From NCBI GenBank assembly GCA_947304085.1, contig CAMZAC010000032.1, positions 1 to 7,069 on the forward strand: a stretch of DNA of 7,069 nucleotides, read 5' to 3'. Positions 1 to 6,008 of this stretch are shown here, in pieces (position 1 is the first letter of the stretch; the number at the start of each line of letters is the position of its first letter). A program made the position numbers and the translations under genes. Origin of the DNA: an uncultured Alphaproteobacteria bacterium. GTDB taxonomy: Bacteria > Pseudomonadota > Alphaproteobacteria > Rs-D84. The notes under the pieces are model-generated. The model had not been told where the DNA came from and made no database searches. It worked only from the letters and a program-made list of their open reading frames with translations.

Positions 1-1
1 T

Positions 2-253
2 AAATGTAGTTTCAGTAATGTAAAAGAAATCGATTTAAGTGGCACAGATTTAACCGATGCAGAAATAATTGTTGGCAGAAACACAAAAATTATAGAACTA
101 GATGAAAAATACAAAAATAAAATTGTGGTGCTACAATCAGAATCAAAGGTTGATGTGTTCAACAAAGGAATAAAGAATCTGAAAAACAAAATAAATGAAG
201 CCACCCAGAAATTAAAAGCAAAAATGTCTGATTCGGTGCGAAATAACGATTAA
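2..253 (+). CDS. C-terminal fragment of a protein of unknown function (5' truncated)
   Basis: An open frame enters from the left edge and ends at TAA 251-253, giving 83 visible residues. The first 35 or so contain CSFSNV, KEIDLSGTDLTDA and TKIIEL, with alternating hydrophobic positions. That pattern recalls the last turns of a repeat solenoid (leucine-rich or pentapeptide-like), but too little is visible to name a family. Residues 50-83 are Lys/Asn/Gln-rich and probably form an amphipathic helix ending in a hydrophilic tail. There is no membrane segment in the visible part. No clear intrinsic terminator follows; the next gene has its own promoter about 70 nt downstream, so the two need not be co-transcribed. 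The frame is supported by its clean run to the stop and by the absence of another long frame here. Function unknown. Confidence 0.6.
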   Translation, partial: KCSFSNVKEIDLSGTDLTDAEIIVGRNTKIIELDEKYKNKIVVLQSESKVDVFNKGIKNLKNKINEATQKLKAKMSDSVRNND

Positions 254-292
254 AAGCATACTACTGTAAAAATATACGTTGCTTTGCGTCTT

Positions 293-311
293 GTTACAGA
301 AATTGTGTAAC
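293..311. repeat. Short perfect dyad upstream of the small membrane gene promoter
   Basis: GTTACA (293-298) and TGTAAC (306-311) form a perfect 6-bp inverted repeat with a 7-nt spacer. It lies 11 bp upstream of the -35 box at 323. It lacks a T-run, so it is a poor intrinsic terminator. By position it could be an operator for the downstream promoter, but a 6-bp dyad in AT-rich DNA can arise by chance. Confidence 0.25.
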
Positions 312-322
312 ATTCTAAAAAC

Positions 323-350
323 TTGACATTTGTTGTTATTACTTTATCTT
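323..350 (+). promoter_or_regulatory. Sigma-70-type promoter for the 87-residue gene
   Basis: A consensus -35 TTGACA (323-328) is followed after 16 nt by TATCTT (345-350), which matches 4 of 6 positions of the -10 consensus. Transcription should start near 357, leaving a leader of about 16 nt that contains the Shine-Dalgarno-like AAAGGA (361-366) before ATG at 373. Confidence 0.6.
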
Positions 351-372
351 GTCCATAACAAAAGGATAAAAA

Positions 373-636
373 ATGTCACAATCAGAAAAACCGTCTATCC
401 AATTTGATAAAATATTTAACACGTCTGTAAAATTTACATGCCCATATTTTATTGGGCTGCTGGTTGGTTCGGGGCTTAAACAACCTGTTAAATGGATAGA
501 TGTAATGTTCGAAACCTTTGTCTTTCTTGGCGCATGTTATGGGTTGGGGGTAACTGGTAATTTCATATACAATCAGATACAAAGTATAAAAGCCAAACGC
601 GCTGAAAACCTTAAAAACAACCAAAACGGTCGTTAA
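373..636 (+). CDS. Small putative inner-membrane protein, function unknown
   Basis: This 87-residue protein has a polar N-terminus (1-20), a short hydrophobic stretch at about 21-35 (FTCPYFIGLLVGSGL), a connecting segment with Lys/Pro, and a clear hydrophobic helix at about 44-65 (VMFETFVFLGACYGLGV...). It ends in a strongly basic tail (KAKRAENLKNNQNGR). One or two membrane spans with the basic tail in the cytoplasm would fit the positive-inside rule. The start is supported by AAAGGA seven nucleotides upstream and by the promoter at 323-350. A terminator follows directly, so it appears monocistronic. I do not recognise the family. The size and two hydrophobic stretches loosely resemble holin-like proteins, but no lysis gene is nearby and I do not claim this. 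The opposite-strand frame over the same bases is a shadow. Confidence 0.75.
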   Translation: MSQSEKPSIQFDKIFNTSVKFTCPYFIGLLVGSGLKQPVKWIDVMFETFVFLGACYGLGVTGNFIYNQIQSIKAKRAENLKNNQNGR

Positions 637-638
637 TC

Positions 639-665
639 AAAAGCCCTGTAATTCAGGGCTTTTTT
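639..665. terminator. Bidirectional intrinsic terminator between the 87-residue gene and priA
   Basis: AGCCCTG (642-648) pairs with CAGGGCT (654-660) around the loop TAATT; flanking A and T residues extend the stem to about 10 bp. On the plus strand it is followed by a run of T (661-665), giving a classic terminator for the small gene. Read from the minus strand, it starts right after the priA stop codon (TAG, 668-666) and has a shorter T-run, so it probably ends the miaA-priA transcript too. Confidence 0.85.
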
Positions 666-2870
666 CTACATAAAATTTTGTGGGTTGACATCGATTTTTA
701 CACGCACGTTGGCAGGCTGTTTTACTTTGTTCAGCCAATCACGCACTATGGGTTGCAGGTTTGCTTTCGCCTCGCCCGCGACCAAAAAACGCATACGGTA
801 CCAATTGCGAATTTGATAAATTTGCGCTGCGATTGGCCCCATTATTTTTCCACCACTTAAATTTGGTGCTGCATCTGATAATTGTTCACAATATTTTTTC
901 AATGTTGGTTCTTTGTCTGCCTCTACTATTACCGCAATCAATTGACCGTATGGAGGCATTTTTGCATTTTTACGTGATTCCATGTCAGACGCAAAGAATT
1001 CATCCCTATTCCCTTTACATATTGCCGTTATAACCGGATGTTCCGGCTGGTATGTTTGCAATAAAACGCGCCCAGGAAATTCACCACGCCCTGCCCGACC
1101 TGCAACTTGAAACAGTTGTTGAAAAGTATGTTCACCTGCACGAAAGTCTGTGCCAAACAAGCCCATATCTGCATCAACAACACCAACCAAAGTCAGATTT
1201 GGGAAATGATGTCCCTTGGCCAATATCTGGGTGCCGATGATTATGTCTATTTCGCCGTCTTCCATTTTATGAACCAATCTTTCCAATGCCTCGCGCGAAA
1301 TTATTGTATCGCTGGAAACCAATGCTGTGTGCGCATTTGGAAATTTCACAGATATTTCTTGTTCAATCTTTTCCAATCCCACACCACGCATAGAAACATC
1401 ATTTCCGCATTGAGGGCATTTATCTGGTAAGGCGACAGTTTTTCCGCACATATGGCATAACAATTTACCAATACGTTTATGATAATTCATACCAACAGAA
1501 CAATCGGGGCACTGCGCAACCCAACCGCATTTTTTACACTGCACAATTGGCGCAAAGCCACGACGATTTATAAACAACATAGCCTGTCTGTGCTGTGCCA
1601 AAGTGTCTGATATTGCTTCGCATAATTGTGGCGATAAATTGCCAGATACTTCGTTTTCAGAATCTTTATCGAGTGTATATGATTCAGGTCTTTGCACGCG
1701 CATATCTATGGTTTCAATCTTTGGTAATTGGGCACCACCAAAACGCGACATTAAACGCAGACGCTTGTATTTCCCCAGCGCAACATTATGCAAAGTTTCA
1801 ACAGACGGTGTAGCGCTGGCCAAAACCACTGGGAAATTCGCGATTTTCGCACGCAAAATAGCCATATCACGCGCATGATAATTTCCCATATCTTCTTGCT
1901 TATAAGATGTGTCGTGTTCTTCATCAACAACTATTAACCCTAAATTTTGCCACGGTAAAAACAAAGCACTACGTGTTCCAACAACCATTTTGATTGAACC
2001 ATCTGCAACACCACGCCAAATATCACGCCGACGCGCAGCCGTCAAATTGCTGTGCCAAACCACAGGCGGTGCACCAAAACGCTTTTCAAAACGGGACATA
2101 AACTGGGCAGTCAATGCGATTTCAGGCATCATCAACAGAACAGATTTGCCTGCATTATACGCACGCAAAGCAGAATCAAAATAAACCTGGGTCTTGCCTG
2201 AACCTGTTATTCCATCCAATAAATGTACAGAAAATGTATTTTGATTCAAAGCGTTGGCTATTTCATTTGCAGCCGATTGCTGTTCATCATTTAAAACAAC
2301 AGTCCCCATATCGCGATATGTATAATCAAACATTGTTTTATTTTTTACGCGCTGCTGAACAGGAATTAAAATTCCGTTTTTTATCATTGTTTTCACGACA
2401 GACGGGCTGACACGCGCAATATTTTGAATATCGTTTGCTGACATCGCATCATTATCATTTGATTGAAAAGCATCATATACCGCCTGGCGCGCATCTGTCA
2501 TTTTGAAATCATCATTAAAATTAAACGCATATAATTGCTCAATTGACGCTGGGTTAAAAGCGTCTGGCACATTTACAATCAAACGCAATACTGCACCTGG
2601 CGTCATCAAAGTCCAATCAGACATTTTATATATCCAATCTATGTCCGCTTTTGACAAATGTCCAAGATTACAAACCTCAATTATTGGTTTTATTTTTGAT
2701 GATTCAAGATTGCTGTCCCCCGCTCCAATAATAACCCCAATATATTGTTTGTTCATAACTGTGCAACGAACAAAAGCACCAATATCTGCAGGCGCGGTCA
2801 GGCGATAATCATAGCCTGTGTTTATTACATTTGGTATAAGAACTTTGACAATGTCACCAGTTTTGAACAT
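666..2870 (-). CDS. priA: Primosomal protein N' (PriA), replication restart 3'-5' DNA helicase
   Basis: PriA recognises stalled forks and D-loops and reloads the replicative helicase. The 734 residues match the usual family length. The N-terminal DNA-binding region (about 1-105) begins VKVLIPNVINTGYDYRL; a winged-helix-like segment follows (about 125-190). The helicase core shows Walker A GITGSGKT (220-227), DEEH (316-319) and SATPS (352-356). Zinc-binding cysteines are complete: C445/448, C454/457, C472/475 and C485/488. The second lobe has GTQILAKGHHF (546-556) and QVAGRAGR (588-595), and the C-terminal domain ends KIDVNPQNFM. All key residues are present, so the enzyme should be active. 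ATG at 2870 fits the family N-terminus; the upstream GAAAG is only a weak ribosome-binding site. The gene lies 18 nt downstream of miaA on the same strand, so it is probably transcribed from the miaA promoter. All other frames inside it are shadows. Confidence 0.97.
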   Translation of the reverse strand: MFKTGDIVKVLIPNVINTGYDYRLTAPADIGAFVRCTVMNKQYIGVIIGAGDSNLESSKIKPIIEVCNLGHLSKADIDWIYKMSDWTLMTPGAVLRLIVNVPDAFNPASIEQLYAFNFNDDFKMTDARQAVYDAFQSNDNDAMSANDIQNIARVSPSVVKTMIKNGILIPVQQRVKNKTMFDYTYRDMGTVVLNDEQQSAANEIANALNQNTFSVHLLDGITGSGKTQVYFDSALRAYNAGKSVLLMMPEIALTAQFMSRFEKRFGAPPVVWHSNLTAARRRDIWRGVADGSIKMVVGTRSALFLPWQNLGLIVVDEEHDTSYKQEDMGNYHARDMAILRAKIANFPVVLASATPSVETLHNVALGKYKRLRLMSRFGGAQLPKIETIDMRVQRPESYTLDKDSENEVSGNLSPQLCEAISDTLAQHRQAMLFINRRGFAPIVQCKKCGWVAQCPDCSVGMNYHKRIGKLLCHMCGKTVALPDKCPQCGNDVSMRGVGLEKIEQEISVKFPNAHTALVSSDTIISREALERLVHKMEDGEIDIIIGTQILAKGHHFPNLTLVGVVDADMGLFGTDFRAGEHTFQQLFQVAGRAGRGEFPGRVLLQTYQPEHPVITAICKGNRDEFFASDMESRKNAKMPPYGQLIAVIVEADKEPTLKKYCEQLSDAAPNLSGGKIMGPIAAQIYQIRNWYRMRFLVAGEAKANLQPIVRDWLNKVKQPANVRVKIDVNPQNFM

Positions 2871-2888
2871 ACTTTCAACATACTGGTT

Positions 2889-3791
2889 TTATGATATTTT
2901 TTCAATCACTTTTTCCAAATCTGTATCTGTTGGAACACGCAAAATCTGATAGTCAGGATTATATTGCGTCTTGAACCAAGTCCGCTGTCTTTTCGCGTAT
3001 TGGTTAGTTTTTGTAACCCAGTTATTTATAGCGTCTTGCTGTGATATTTCGCCACGCAACATTTTGCATAATTGTTCTGTGCCAATAGCACGGTTTTCTT
3101 CCATATTATTTGCGGTTATAGTTTTTGCCTCAGCCAAAGCATCACCAGAAACCATTTCCGGCACACGTTTTGCGATACGTTCCAACAACAATTCGCGGTT
3201 TGGATTTATAAGTATTTTATAAGCATCAGGCACTAAAGCCCTTGTCCTTGGCAATTTTTGCCAATCTGATAAAGGTTTGCCGGTTTCCAAGAAAACTTCC
3301 AGTGCACGTGCTGTGCGTTGTGGGTCTGTTTTAACAAAGTCGCTTGGCAATAACTTATACGCTTCATCTATATTGTTTTTGACCATATCGCGTGCACGTT
3401 TTCTGGTTTCTTGTGAAACCTCTGGAATTGAAGAAATACCATTGATTAAAACATTTATATAATATCCTGTGCCACCAACAAAAATCGGTATTTTACCCAT
3501 CGCGACAACTTCATTAAATGCATCGGTCGCCAAACGCAAATAATCTGCAACACTTAAATGTTCAGACAAAGGCAATATTGAAAACAATCTGTATGGGACA
3601 CCGTCCACAACATCAAATGTTTCGGTTTTCATACCAGCAAAAGGCGATGCAGATACAGTTTCAATACCACGATAAATTTGAACGCTGTCGCAATTTATAA
3701 TCGCACCATTTATTTTCAATGCCAACTTATGTGCAAAGTCTGATTTGCCTGATGCTGTGGGACCTGTGATAATCAAAGATTTCGTTTTCAT
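2889..3791 (-). CDS. miaA: tRNA dimethylallyltransferase (MiaA)
   Basis: MiaA transfers a dimethylallyl group from DMAPP to N6 of A37 in tRNAs reading UNN codons, the first step toward (m)s2i6A. The 300-residue protein shows the P-loop GPTASGKS (10-17), the catalytic DSVQIYRG (35-42), VGGTGYY (105-111), the family signature DPQRTARALEVFLETGKPLSDWQ (156-178) and the tRNA-contacting segment KTNQYAKRQRTWF (261-273). The open frame extends upstream to 3848, but I chose ATG 3791. From there the protein starts MKTKSLIITGPTASGKS, the normal spacing to the P-loop, and the extra 19 codons overlap a good promoter. No Shine-Dalgarno precedes 3791; the -10 box ends 7 nt before it, suggesting leaderless translation. 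It is first in an operon with priA and divergent from gap. Confidence 0.95.
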   Translation of the reverse strand: MKTKSLIITGPTASGKSDFAHKLALKINGAIINCDSVQIYRGIETVSASPFAGMKTETFDVVDGVPYRLFSILPLSEHLSVADYLRLATDAFNEVVAMGKIPIFVGGTGYYINVLINGISSIPEVSQETRKRARDMVKNNIDEAYKLLPSDFVKTDPQRTARALEVFLETGKPLSDWQKLPRTRALVPDAYKILINPNRELLLERIAKRVPEMVSGDALAEAKTITANNMEENRAIGTEQLCKMLRGEISQQDAINNWVTKTNQYAKRQRTWFKTQYNPDYQILRVPTDTDLEKVIEKIS

Positions 3792-3798
3792 ACAATAA

Positions 3799-3826
3799 AT
3801 TATAAAAGCCCTGTTATCAATTTCAA
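3799..3826 (-). promoter_or_regulatory. Promoter of the miaA-priA operon, predicted leaderless
   Basis: On the minus strand TTGAAA (3826-3821) and a perfect TATAAT (3804-3799) are 16 nt apart. Only 7 nt (TTATTGT) separate the -10 box from the miaA ATG at 3791, so transcription should start at or within a base or two of the A of the start codon. No ribosome-binding site could then be present in the mRNA. Confidence 0.7.
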
Positions 3827-3849
3827 GTAATTCATTGAAAAAAATCAAA

Positions 3850-3878
3850 TTGTATTTTTGCCCTAAATACGATACAAT
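3850..3878 (+). promoter_or_regulatory. Promoter of gap
   Basis: TTGTAT (3850-3855) and TACAAT (3873-3878, 5 of 6 consensus matches) are separated by 17 nt. A start near 3885 gives a leader of about 20 nt carrying AAGGAAGG (3891-3898), 7 nt before ATG 3906. The -35 boxes of gap and miaA lie back to back, 23 bp apart. Confidence 0.6.
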
Positions 3879-3905
3879 ACAGATAACAACAAGGAAGGTT
3901 TTAAC

Positions 3906-4904
3906 ATGAAAAAAATTCGCGTGGCTATAAATGGTTTTGGACGTATTGGACGTCTGGTTTTACGGGCAGCATTAGAATCTGGTCGCAAAGACATTGAATT
4001 TGTTGCAATCAACGATATTACACCCGTTGAACAAAATGCTTATTTGTTAGAATATGATTCTGTGCATGGCAAATTACCAATGGCTGTTAAACAAAGTGGC
4101 GAATATATTGTTGTCGGAAAAAATAAAATCAAATGCCTATCTGAACGTGATCCGTCCAAACTACCTTGGAAAAAGTTAAAAATAGATATTGTTATGGAAT
4201 GTACTGGTTTATTCACCAGTGCAGACAAGGCACGCGTTCATATTGAAAATGGCGCCAAACGTGTATTAGTATCTGCCCCGTCTGTTGGTGCAGATAAAAC
4301 AATAGTTTTTGGTGTAAATGATAATAAATTAACCAAGAAAGATATTATTGTATCAAACGCGTCTTGCACGACAAATTGTTTGGCACCTGTATTAAATATT
4401 TTGGATAAAAAGTTTGGCATAAAAAGTGGCTGGATGACAACTGTTCATTCGTATACAGGTGATCAGCAATTATTAGATAAAAACCACAAAGATTTCAGAC
4501 GTGCACGTGCTGCAAATTTGTCTATGGTTCCAACCAGTACTGGTGCAGCCAAAGCAATTGGGTTAGTTTTGCCAAAACTGGCTGGTAAATTAGACGGAAT
4601 ATCTGTTCGCGTTCCAACCCCAGATGTATCTTTGGTTGAATTAGTGTTGAACATGAATAAAAAACTGACAAAAGAATCTGTAAATAAAGTATTCATGGCA
4701 AACCAATCGCAAATTTTAGCATGTTGTGAAAAGCCATTGGTATCTGTTGATTTTACACATGATTCACACAGCGCTGTTGTAGACACCGCATTAACCAACG
4801 TTGTTGACGGCAATGTTTTACATATAAGCGCTTGGTATGACAACGAATGGGGCTTTTCCAACCGCATGTGCGATACAGCCGTTGCAATAGGTAAATTGAT
4901 ATAA
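3906..4904 (+). CDS. gap: Glyceraldehyde-3-phosphate dehydrogenase, NAD-type (GapA)
   Basis: This enzyme oxidises and phosphorylates glyceraldehyde 3-phosphate to 1,3-bisphosphoglycerate in glycolysis, as a cytoplasmic tetramer. The 332 residues match the family length. The dinucleotide fold begins with INGFGRIGR (8-16). Asp37 in AINDI is the residue that binds the NAD adenosine ribose, and Pro209 (MVPTSTGAAK) is likewise typical of NAD-preferring forms. The catalytic motif SNASCTTNC places the nucleophile at Cys154, with the activating His181 in TTVHSYTGDQ. RRARAA (198-203) and the C-terminal WYDNEWG (310-316) are also canonical. The start is set by a strong AAGGAAGG ribosome-binding site 7 nt upstream. 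The gene stands alone: no pgk or tkt neighbour is visible, although gap is often clustered with these in alphaproteobacteria. The nearest terminator on this side is the stem at 5131-5156. Confidence 0.97.
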   Translation: MKKIRVAINGFGRIGRLVLRAALESGRKDIEFVAINDITPVEQNAYLLEYDSVHGKLPMAVKQSGEYIVVGKNKIKCLSERDPSKLPWKKLKIDIVMECTGLFTSADKARVHIENGAKRVLVSAPSVGADKTIVFGVNDNKLTKKDIIVSNASCTTNCLAPVLNILDKKFGIKSGWMTTVHSYTGDQQLLDKNHKDFRRARAANLSMVPTSTGAAKAIGLVLPKLAGKLDGISVRVPTPDVSLVELVLNMNKKLTKESVNKVFMANQSQILACCEKPLVSVDFTHDSHSAVVDTALTNVVDGNVLHISAWYDNEWGFSNRMCDTAVAIGKLI

Positions 4905-4922
4905 ATTTTTTGGGTTTCTTTT

Positions 4923-5097
4923 GGAACAATCTTGGTTCCCCGCTTGGGGCGGGTTGGTAAAGATGTTCAAGCACGCAAATATGTTCGTGAATAAAAAACA
5001 AAATATTGTTCCAGATGTTCATTATTATGAATAATCCAGATTACCCTCCCCGGCACTTCGTGCCACCCCGCCATGGGCGGGGAACCAAAACTGACAA
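4923..5097. repeat. Two inverted copies of a GC-rich hairpin repeat (REP or MITE-like)
   Basis: This non-coding stretch after gap is much richer in G and C than its surroundings. TTGGTTCCCCGC (4932-4943) is exactly inverted as GCGGGGAACCAA (5077-5088). The similarity continues inward: the reverse complement of 4938-4957 and the plus strand at 5063-5082 are both CCA-CCCGCC hairpins. The right copy folds well: GGCAC/GTGCC (5052-5064) and CCCCGCC/GGCGGGG (5066-5082). Between the copies are a 9-bp inverted repeat (4922-4930 with 5005-5013), a direct repeat AGATGTTCA (4961-4969, 5013-5021) and ATTATT-ATG-AATAAT (5021-5035). No gene is supported here. The design resembles dispersed intergenic palindromic repeats, but copies elsewhere in the genome cannot be seen from this window. 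Confidence 0.55.
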
Positions 5098-5130
5098 TTC
5101 CCCTTTTGATGACAAGGCGAAAGGTTGAAA

Positions 5131-5156
5131 AAACACCGCACGATTGTGCGGTGTTT
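5131..5156 (-). terminator. Intrinsic terminator of the 186-residue gene, possibly also of gap
   Basis: AAACACCGCAC (5131-5141) and GTGCGGTGTTT (5146-5156) form a perfect 11-bp stem with the tetraloop GATT. On the minus strand the stem is followed by further T residues (5130-5128), making a T-run of six, 15 nt after the TAA of the 186-residue gene. On the plus strand the tail is GTGTTTAAT, weaker but possibly adequate for transcription coming from gap. Confidence 0.85.
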
Positions 5157-5171
5157 GTGTTTAATGCGGTA

Positions 5172-5732
5172 TTATCTTTGGTTATTCTTGCCAAGCAAGA
5201 CATTCATTGCTGCCTGTCGTTTGTCTTCGGCTTCTTTTGCTTTCTTTTCTTGAAACATTTTTTCTATGACATCATAAATTGTTTGCAAATCTTTCTCAGA
5301 CGTTGTTTGTACAGTACGCAAGATAGATAATATTTCTTTGGAAATCTCTTTGTGTGGATACAAACGTGCATATAACAAAGGTCTTGCCAAATACTTTACA
5401 TAAACATGGTCAGAGTCGAAATCTATCTTATTAGGGTCCCGCAAAAAATCTGGCCAGTAGATAAATTTTGGTTTGCTTGATAACCACATCTTAAACACTT
5501 TTTTATTAGTGGCTACATTTTCATCATTCCAACATTCATCCGATATAAGGGTACGATCAAAATAAAACTTTTCATCCTTATACCACCCAAGGAAGTAGCT
5601 GTATGCCTCGTCTTCTCCCATATGTGTAATCGAGCTACAACGATGATATTCTACATAATATTTGATAAACAAATCTTTATCAAAATCTTTTGGTTCTGCA
5701 ATTTTTGGACCCAAAAAATCTAATATACTCAT
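5172..5732 (-). CDS. Hypothetical protein, 186 residues, aromatic-rich
   Basis: I do not recognise this family. The protein begins MSILDFLGPKIAEPKDF, is unusually rich in Tyr, Phe and Trp over residues 22-130 (IKYYVEYH, YSYFLGWYKDEKFYF, KFIYWPDFL, LLYARLYPH), and ends in a charged helical region, about 148-180 (EKMFQEKKAKEAEDKRQ), that could form a coiled coil. There is no membrane span or signal peptide from this start, so a cytoplasmic location is likely. The frame stays open to 5825, which would add 31 residues beginning MLDIFFFCATIFV. I prefer ATG 5732 because AAAAGGA stands 8 nt upstream and the extension is encoded by a poly-T promoter spacer and leader. The gene is monocistronic, with its own promoter and terminator. 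Homology search or structure prediction would be needed for a function. Confidence 0.75.
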   Translation of the reverse strand: MSILDFLGPKIAEPKDFDKDLFIKYYVEYHRCSSITHMGEDEAYSYFLGWYKDEKFYFDRTLISDECWNDENVATNKKVFKMWLSSKPKFIYWPDFLRDPNKIDFDSDHVYVKYLARPLLYARLYPHKEISKEILSILRTVQTTSEKDLQTIYDVIEKMFQEKKAKEAEDKRQAAMNVLLGKNNQR

Positions 5733-5768
5733 TTTTATTTCCTTTTGTTGTTTTGTTATTTTATTTGC

Positions 5769-5782
5769 TGGGATTATTCCCA
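5769..5782 (-). other. Small hairpin in the 5' leader of the 186-residue gene
   Basis: On the minus strand TGGGA-ATAA-TCCCA forms a 5-bp stem with a 4-nt loop inside the predicted leader of roughly 50-55 nt. It lies well upstream of the ribosome-binding site. It could stabilise the message, but it is short and may be chance. Confidence 0.25.
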
Positions 5783-5790
5783 TTGCCACG

Positions 5791-5821
5791 AATATAGTTG
5801 CACAAAAAAAAAAAATGTCAA
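5791..5821 (-). promoter_or_regulatory. Promoter of the 186-residue gene with a 12-base poly-T in the spacer
   Basis: On the minus strand a perfect TTGACA (5821-5816) is followed by twelve T residues (5815-5804), then GTGCAAC and TATATT (5796-5791), giving a 19-nt spacer. The alternative -10 ACTATA (5798-5793) would give 17 nt but is a poorer match. The homopolymer makes up most of the spacer, so its length would set the alignment of the -35 and -10 boxes. Confidence 0.5.
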
Positions 5822-5830
5822 GCACGATTT

Positions 5831-5855
5831 ATGAATCATGTTGCAAATCTTGCAA
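5831..5855. promoter_or_regulatory. Palindromes upstream of the -35 box, possible operator
   Basis: TTGCAA (5841-5846) and TTGCAA (5850-5855) form a perfect dyad with a 3-nt centre, each half itself a palindrome. The adjoining ATGAATCAT (5831-5839) is also palindromic. Together they sit 10-34 bp upstream of the TTGACA at 5821-5816, where an activator or repressor could bind. The regulator is not identifiable from the sequence. Confidence 0.3.
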
Positions 5856-5924
5856 TTCTATAGTATTTTCAATATGTTATTACAGATAATTTTTTATCTA
5901 TTCATGACATATTTATTGTTTTTA

Positions 5925-5980
5925 CGGACAAAAAAAACGATTCGCACAAAAAAAATTACCGACGCCCCCCCCAAAAAAAA
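5925..5980. repeat. Cluster of 8-base homopolymer runs in non-coding DNA
   Basis: Within 56 bp there are A8 (5930-5937), A8 (5948-5955), C8 (5965-5972) and A8 (5973-5980). The first two sit in near-identical 13-mers, CGGACA8-type (5925-5937) and CGCACA8-type (5943-5955), differing at one base. A third GCACA-poly-A occurs at 5800-5815. The cluster lies between the zapA stop and the promoter of the next minus-strand gene. No open frame or RNA gene is supported in 5826-6008. On the minus strand the first T8 lies about 30 nt after zapA, but without a convincing stem. Confidence 0.6.
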
Positions 5981-6008
5981 GGTGAGCTTTTAACTTTTAT
6001 CCGTGTTT

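Noticed and set aside
3804..3814. AAAAGCCCTGT, identical to one arm of the terminator at 639-665
   Set aside because: No matching second arm is present, so it is not a terminator; it overlaps the miaA promoter and the match is probably chance.
3792..3848. Upstream extension of the miaA frame (19 extra residues from ATG 3848)
   Set aside because: It lengthens the N-terminus beyond the normal MiaA start, carries no family motif, and overlaps a good promoter whose -10 box lies 7 nt before the internal ATG.
4463..4867. 134-residue minus-strand frame inside gap
   Set aside because: It lies wholly opposite a canonical GAPDH gene; no protein motif supports it.
4934..4953. GC-rich hairpin just after gap as the gap terminator
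   Set aside because: The stem is short and not followed by a T-run; it is better explained as a copy of the inverted repeat. The stem at 5131-5156 is a stronger candidate.
4967..5330. Two overlapping frames (4967-5203 minus, 5073-5330 plus) across the gap-downstream region
   Set aside because: Both run through hairpin repeats and the terminator, and the plus frame is antisense to the 186-residue gene.
5733..5825. Signal-peptide-like extension (MLDIFFFCATIFV) of the 186-residue protein
   Set aside because: The hydrophobic residues come from the poly-T tract and promoter spacer; a proper AAAAGGA ribosome-binding site stands before the internal ATG at 5732.
5826..6008. Possible 6S RNA downstream of zapA
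   Set aside because: 6S RNA often follows zapA, but the stretch is dominated by homopolymers and I could not find a long closing stem with a central bubble. A covariance-model search would settle it.
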